DNA of 8,330 nt from SIAJ01 sp036266155. Its GTDB lineage: Bacteria; Planctomycetota; Planctomycetia; Gemmatales; Gemmataceae. Position 1 is the stretch's first letter, and each line of letters starts with the position of its first letter. Of this stretch, positions 5,687 through 8,330 are shown piece after piece. The notes beneath the pieces were generated by a model. It did no database searches and was not told the DNA's origin. It saw only the letters and a list, made by a program, of their open reading frames with translations. The translations under genes and the position numbers were made by a program. Where the stretch lies: NCBI GenBank assembly GCA_036266155.1, contig DATANR010000094.1, positions 1-8,330 on the forward strand. Reading direction: 5' to 3'.

Positions 5687-6445
5687 ATGGGCTTCGCCGG
5701 TCAGGTCGTGTGCGTCACCGGGGCATCGAGCGGCCTGGGCCACGCCATGGCGCTCGAATTTGCCCGCCGCGGGGCCGTGGTCGGCGTACTGGCGCGCCGT
5801 GAAGATCGATTGCGTCAATTGTGTGAGCAAATCCGCTCATCCGGCGGCCGGGCCGAGTTCGCCGTCGCCGATGCGAGCGATCGGACCGCGACTCATGCGG
5901 CGCTAACATCGCTAACCGAACGGCTCGGCCCTTGCGACGTCATGGTGGCCAACGCGGGCGTCGGCGTTTCGAATACGGCAACGGACCTGAATGTCAGCGG
6001 CGCCGAAATGCTTATCAGAACAAATCTGCTCGGCCCGATGTACGCATTCGAAGCCGTGCTGCCGGGCATGCTGGCCAAAGGCAGCGGCCACCTGGTCGGC
6101 GTATCGAGCATCGCGGCGTTCAAAGGCCTACCGACGGCCGCGGCCTATTGCGCGAGCAAATCCGGCCTGAGCGCCTACCTCGAGAGCTTGCGTATTTCCA
6201 TGCGCGGCAAGAACATCGATGTCACGACGATCTGTCCCGGCTTTGTTTTCACCGAAATGACGGCGAAGAACGATCAAATGCTATGGCCGATGTCAGCCGA
6301 AACGGCGGCGCGAAAGATGGTGCGGGCCATTGAACGACGTCGAAAGGTCTACGCCTTTCCCAAGCGGATGCGCGCACTCATTTGGCTCACCAAATGGGCT
6401 CCGGATTGGGTGATGGCGCGAACGGTGAACGAATCGCGCGAATGA
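5687..6445 (+). CDS. Classical short-chain dehydrogenase/reductase (SDR), 252 aa
   Basis: A complete Rossmann-fold NAD(P)-dependent oxidoreductase of classical SDR length. The sequence shows the cofactor loop TGASSGLG (11-18), Arg37-Arg38 after the second strand (LARRED), which suggests NADP(H), NAG (89-91), the active-site Asn113 (RTNLLG), Ser141 (VSSIAAF), Tyr154 and Lys158 in YCASK, and the PGFVFTEM segment (184-191). The full catalytic tetrad is present, so it should be active. The C terminus is basic then hydrophobic/aromatic (RRRKVYAFPKRMRALIWLTKW), which may sit against the membrane. The substrate cannot be read from the sequence. The nearest style is the broad COG0300 (DltE/YqjQ-like) group. 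ATG 5687 has AAAGGA at 8 nt; ATG 5678 (three residues longer) is possible but less well placed. It is divergent from the S8 gene and convergent with the TIGR03032 gene. Confidence 0.92.
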   Translation: MGFAGQVVCVTGASSGLGHAMALEFARRGAVVGVLARREDRLRQLCEQIRSSGGRAEFAVADASDRTATHAALTSLTERLGPCDVMVANAGVGVSNTATDLNVSGAEMLIRTNLLGPMYAFEAVLPGMLAKGSGHLVGVSSIAAFKGLPTAAAYCASKSGLSAYLESLRISMRGKNIDVTTICPGFVFTEMTAKNDQMLWPMSAETAARKMVRAIERRRKVYAFPKRMRALIWLTKWAPDWVMARTVNESRE

Positions 6446-6817
6446 AAACGCGATAAACACGGTGAAAACCGGACGTGCAATGAAACAGTTCGCCACGCGT
6501 GGCAGATTCATTTCATCCAGAATTGAGAGATGGCCAAACAGATACCGGGGTTGGCCATCTCTGCTTGAAATCTTGCGCCTATGTCTTTACTGCCAAAGGA
6601 GATGGGATGAAAAATCGAGATTTCACTTCTAGTGTCAGAAGCACTTGCAACTTGCGCTAACACCGCGAGTTCCACATCAAGTAGGTCCAAGTCGGTTCAC
6701 CAGGCAGTTCCCTTGCAAAACTGTGAAAACCGAGTCCGATTCGATTCGTTCGCGCCGCGCACACCCCTGAACGTGTTTCTCATCACTGGCTTGGACTATT
6801 GGTCAAGTCTTGGACCG
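6446..6817. other. 372-bp convergent intergenic region, no gene seen
   Basis: Between the ends of the SDR and TIGR03032 genes I find no credible coding frame, tRNA or known RNA. Apart from the strong hairpin at 6526-6562 there are only small features: an AAATC-GA-GATTT inverted repeat near 6614, CTTCT/AGAAG around 6628-6643, and CTTGGAC repeated near 6790 and 6809. It is more AT-rich than its neighbours. It could be old decayed sequence. Confidence 0.5.
6526..6562. terminator. 12-bp-stem hairpin between convergent genes
   Basis: AGAGATGGCCAA (6526-6537) and TTGGCCATCTCT (6551-6562) are exact reverse complements around a 13-nt loop. It sits 81 nt after the SDR stop and 256 nt beyond the TIGR03032 stop, where a bidirectional terminator is expected. 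No T-run follows on either side, so it would have to work without a U-tract or serve as a 3'-end stabilising structure. Confidence 0.5.
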
Positions 6818-7945
6818 TTACGCCTTCTCATTCTTGGCGGGCGCTTTCTCCTCCGGTATCGGCCGCTTCGAAACTTGTGCCAGCGCCTCGTCGGGCAGCA
6901 GGAACGACGAAGCGACCGCTTTCTGATCCTCCGTCAAGACGTCCGGGTAACGCAACCCTGGCAGCGTCTGGACCGCGAAGATCTCTTGTACGCCGGCTTC
7001 GAAACGCAGGAACGCGACAATGTTTCCGGAACGCGTGTCGACGACCCAGACGCCGCACTTGCGTTCCTCGACCGGCAAGCGCTCGGTAATGGGGATGCCA
7101 CTAAAGACGGCCGTCTCGCGCACTTGTGACAACCCGATGAACGCGTATGGCCCATAGAAATCGAGGCCGCGGGTGAAGCCGGGCACGAGCGCCACGACCG
7201 TCAGCTGGCCCGTGTTCAAATCGACGGTCGCCAGGCTTCCGGCGCCCGATTCCAGCACCCAGAGTTTGCCGTCATACCAGCGCGGCGAGTGCGGCATGCT
7301 CAGGCCACGGGCGATGAACTCGTTCGATTCAATGTCGATGAGACAGCCGCCCGTCGCCTTGTTGGCGCGCCAGCCCGCATTGTCGTCGGTTTCGCCGAGC
7401 GCCGTCACGTAACGCGGCTTACCGTCGCGTAGGGCCAAACCGTTCAAGTGGCAGCGATCCTCGGGACCCAAAGCGGTGATGAACTTCGGTCGCCAGCGCG
7501 GCACAAAGCTGTAAAGCGGGTCGAGCGTACACAGGCACGAAAATCGCGTATTGACAATCCACAGGCCGTCCGTGGCCCACGCGACCTCATGGATGGCGAT
7601 CTGGCCCGTGGTGATCGCATGGCGGGGCAGGAACGCCGCATCATGTTTGTCCGTAGGTTCCAGCTGCCGTGCGACTTCCGCTTGAGTGTGGAATTCGCGC
7701 ACATCGAGCCGGGTGCCAATGGCGAGCCTACCACGGTCAAACGCGAGCCCCATCGGCGTTTCGAACGTGCGGAAGTGCGTGTTGGCCACGTCGCCATCGG
7801 CACGAACAACGATAAGTTTGCCCGCCTGGTACGTCGAAACCAGGAAGGAAAAGCCGCCTTGATTGAGAAGTTGCGGCAGCGTCGTCGTGTGGACGCTGCG
7901 GAGCGGCTCTGCTTCCGGTTTTGGTTCGGCGACTTCGTCGGCCAT
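6818..7945 (-). CDS. TIGR03032 / DUF4915 family protein (375 aa)
   Basis: The protein matches the TIGR03032 (DUF4915) family over nearly its full length, as recalled from family members. Signature segments in order are STYQAGKLIVVR (37-48), HDAAFLPRHA (101-110), NTRFSCLCTLDP (132-143), SFVPRWRP (146-153), PEDRCHLNGLA (161-171), LSMPHSPRWYDG (216-227), PGFTRGLDF (255-263), LSQVRETAVFSGIPI (272-286) and FLRFEAGVQEIFAVQTLPG (312-330). The repeated blade-like beta strands suggest a beta-propeller, which is inference. The family has no established function. There is no signal peptide, so it is probably cytoplasmic. The charged tail (EEKAPAKNEKA) is not part of the family core. Start ATG 7945 is chosen because the family homology begins about 20 residues later. 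The in-frame ATG at 8194 would add 83 low-complexity residues unlike the family. There is no clear Shine-Dalgarno. Confidence 0.9.
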   Translation of the reverse strand: MADEVAEPKPEAEPLRSVHTTTLPQLLNQGGFSFLVSTYQAGKLIVVRADGDVANTHFRTFETPMGLAFDRGRLAIGTRLDVREFHTQAEVARQLEPTDKHDAAFLPRHAITTGQIAIHEVAWATDGLWIVNTRFSCLCTLDPLYSFVPRWRPKFITALGPEDRCHLNGLALRDGKPRYVTALGETDDNAGWRANKATGGCLIDIESNEFIARGLSMPHSPRWYDGKLWVLESGAGSLATVDLNTGQLTVVALVPGFTRGLDFYGPYAFIGLSQVRETAVFSGIPITERLPVEERKCGVWVVDTRSGNIVAFLRFEAGVQEIFAVQTLPGLRYPDVLTEDQKAVASSFLLPDEALAQVSKRPIPEEKAPAKNEKA

Positions 7946-8330
7946 GGCGTTGCTCGGGTCGTTTCGAGTGATCTTATCGGATGCCGCGCAATCGGGCGAA
8001 TCGGGGGAGCGTCGCAGCGCGCTGTTCGCCAACATGGCGAAGTCTGGCGAAGCTTTTGACCCCGGAAGTTGGCGATCTTCCTTTTTCAAAAAGTGCGTTT
8101 TCCGCGGGAAATTGAGTAAAGTCGCCAAGATCGCCACCGTTTTTGCAATGCCCCCCTTTCGATTGCATTTCATTGCATGCGACAATCCCGGCATTGGTCC
8201 GCCTGGACGAAACGGGCCATGCTGCCGGAGACCTCCGAGCAGGCTTCATCCGCCTCCCAAGTCTCTCCGAGGGCTTCTGGAGGTTGAAGGACGCCGGAGG
8301 CGTCCCAGCCAATAGCCGGGGGTTCGACGC
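7946..8330. other. 385-bp non-coding region upstream of the TIGR03032 gene
   Basis: I see no gene here. It should hold the minus-strand promoter of the TIGR03032 gene. Visible structure: TGGCGAAG repeated at 8035-8042 and 8045-8052; a 10-bp inverted repeat TGGCGATCTT/AAGATCGCCA (8070-8079 and 8127-8136) flanking the AT-rich palindrome CTTTTTCAAAAAG (8081-8093); the AAAGTCGCCAAGA box (8118-8130) shared with 2694-2706; ATTGCAT at 8162-8168 and 8172-8178; and a palindrome at 8289-8305. No promoter boxes could be assigned. Confidence 0.45.
8289..8305. repeat. Palindrome GGACGCC-GGA-GGCGTCC, possible dispersed-repeat edge
   Basis: Perfect 7-bp arms around a 3-bp centre, followed by CAGCCAATAGCCGGGGGTTC toward the window edge. 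The style resembles GC-rich dispersed intergenic repeats that I recall from planctomycete genomes. Only one copy is in the window, so calling it a repeat family member is inference. Confidence 0.4.

Noticed and set aside
5540..5830. N-terminal extension of the S8 protein to an ATG at 5830
   Set aside because: It would overlap the divergent SDR gene, and the signal peptide begins at 5539.
7448..8059. Plus-strand 203-aa ORF
   Set aside because: Antisense to the TIGR03032 gene, Arg-rich, with no recognisable domain.
7946..8194. 83-residue N-terminal extension of the TIGR03032 protein
   Set aside because: The added residues have no family similarity and read through repeat-rich leader DNA.
7974..8312. 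Minus-strand 112-aa ORF
   Set aside because: It spans the palindromic and repeat-rich leader, has no domain, and overlaps the probable promoter of the TIGR03032 gene.
1..8330. CRISPR array
   Set aside because: No regularly spaced repeat of suitable length is present. The repeats seen are short and irregular.

Overview
The window looks like a piece of a Planctomycetota chromosome, probably Pirellulales-like. Four things point that way: a DUF1559 (SBP_bac_10) C-terminal fragment, a very large secreted subtilisin-like protein of planctomycete type, a TIGR03032/DUF4915 protein, and GC-rich coding with mostly weak or absent Shine-Dalgarno sites. The assignment rests on gene families recalled from memory, not on a search.

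Bases 1-862 appear to be the end of an integrated element. The left edge holds the 5' part of a minus-strand P-loop ATPase gene with a variant Walker A motif. It is divergent from a small plus-strand helix-turn-helix gene, and the space between them carries short repeats and palindromes. Next comes a non-coding stretch with direct repeats and a perfect hairpin, ending in the 3' half of a tRNA-Lys(UUU) gene (821-862). That half runs from the anticodon loop to the discriminator base and has no matching 5' half. This is the footprint a tyrosine-integrase element leaves at its attR end. The orientation puts the element to the left and native chromosome to the right.

Bases 863-5539 are read on the minus strand. 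In transcription order they hold a 914-residue exported subtilisin-fold (S8) protein, a hairpin with G-runs on both strands, a conserved hypothetical 394-residue helical-repeat protein, and the decayed C-terminal remnant of a DUF1559 protein next to the att scar. The S8 protein keeps the Asp and His motifs. At the nucleophile and oxyanion positions, however, it appears to have Asp in place of Ser and Asn, so it may be a pseudoprotease.

Bases 5540-8330 hold a complete classical short-chain dehydrogenase on the plus strand, divergent from the S8 gene. A 372-bp gap with a 12-bp-stem hairpin follows, then a convergent minus-strand TIGR03032 gene. The last 385 bases have no gene but contain repeats, including a 13-bp box shared with the leader of the 394-residue gene and a GC-rich palindrome near the right edge. 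The genes form no evident single pathway. The main biological interest is the att scar with its small element genes and the apparently inactivated S8 protein.
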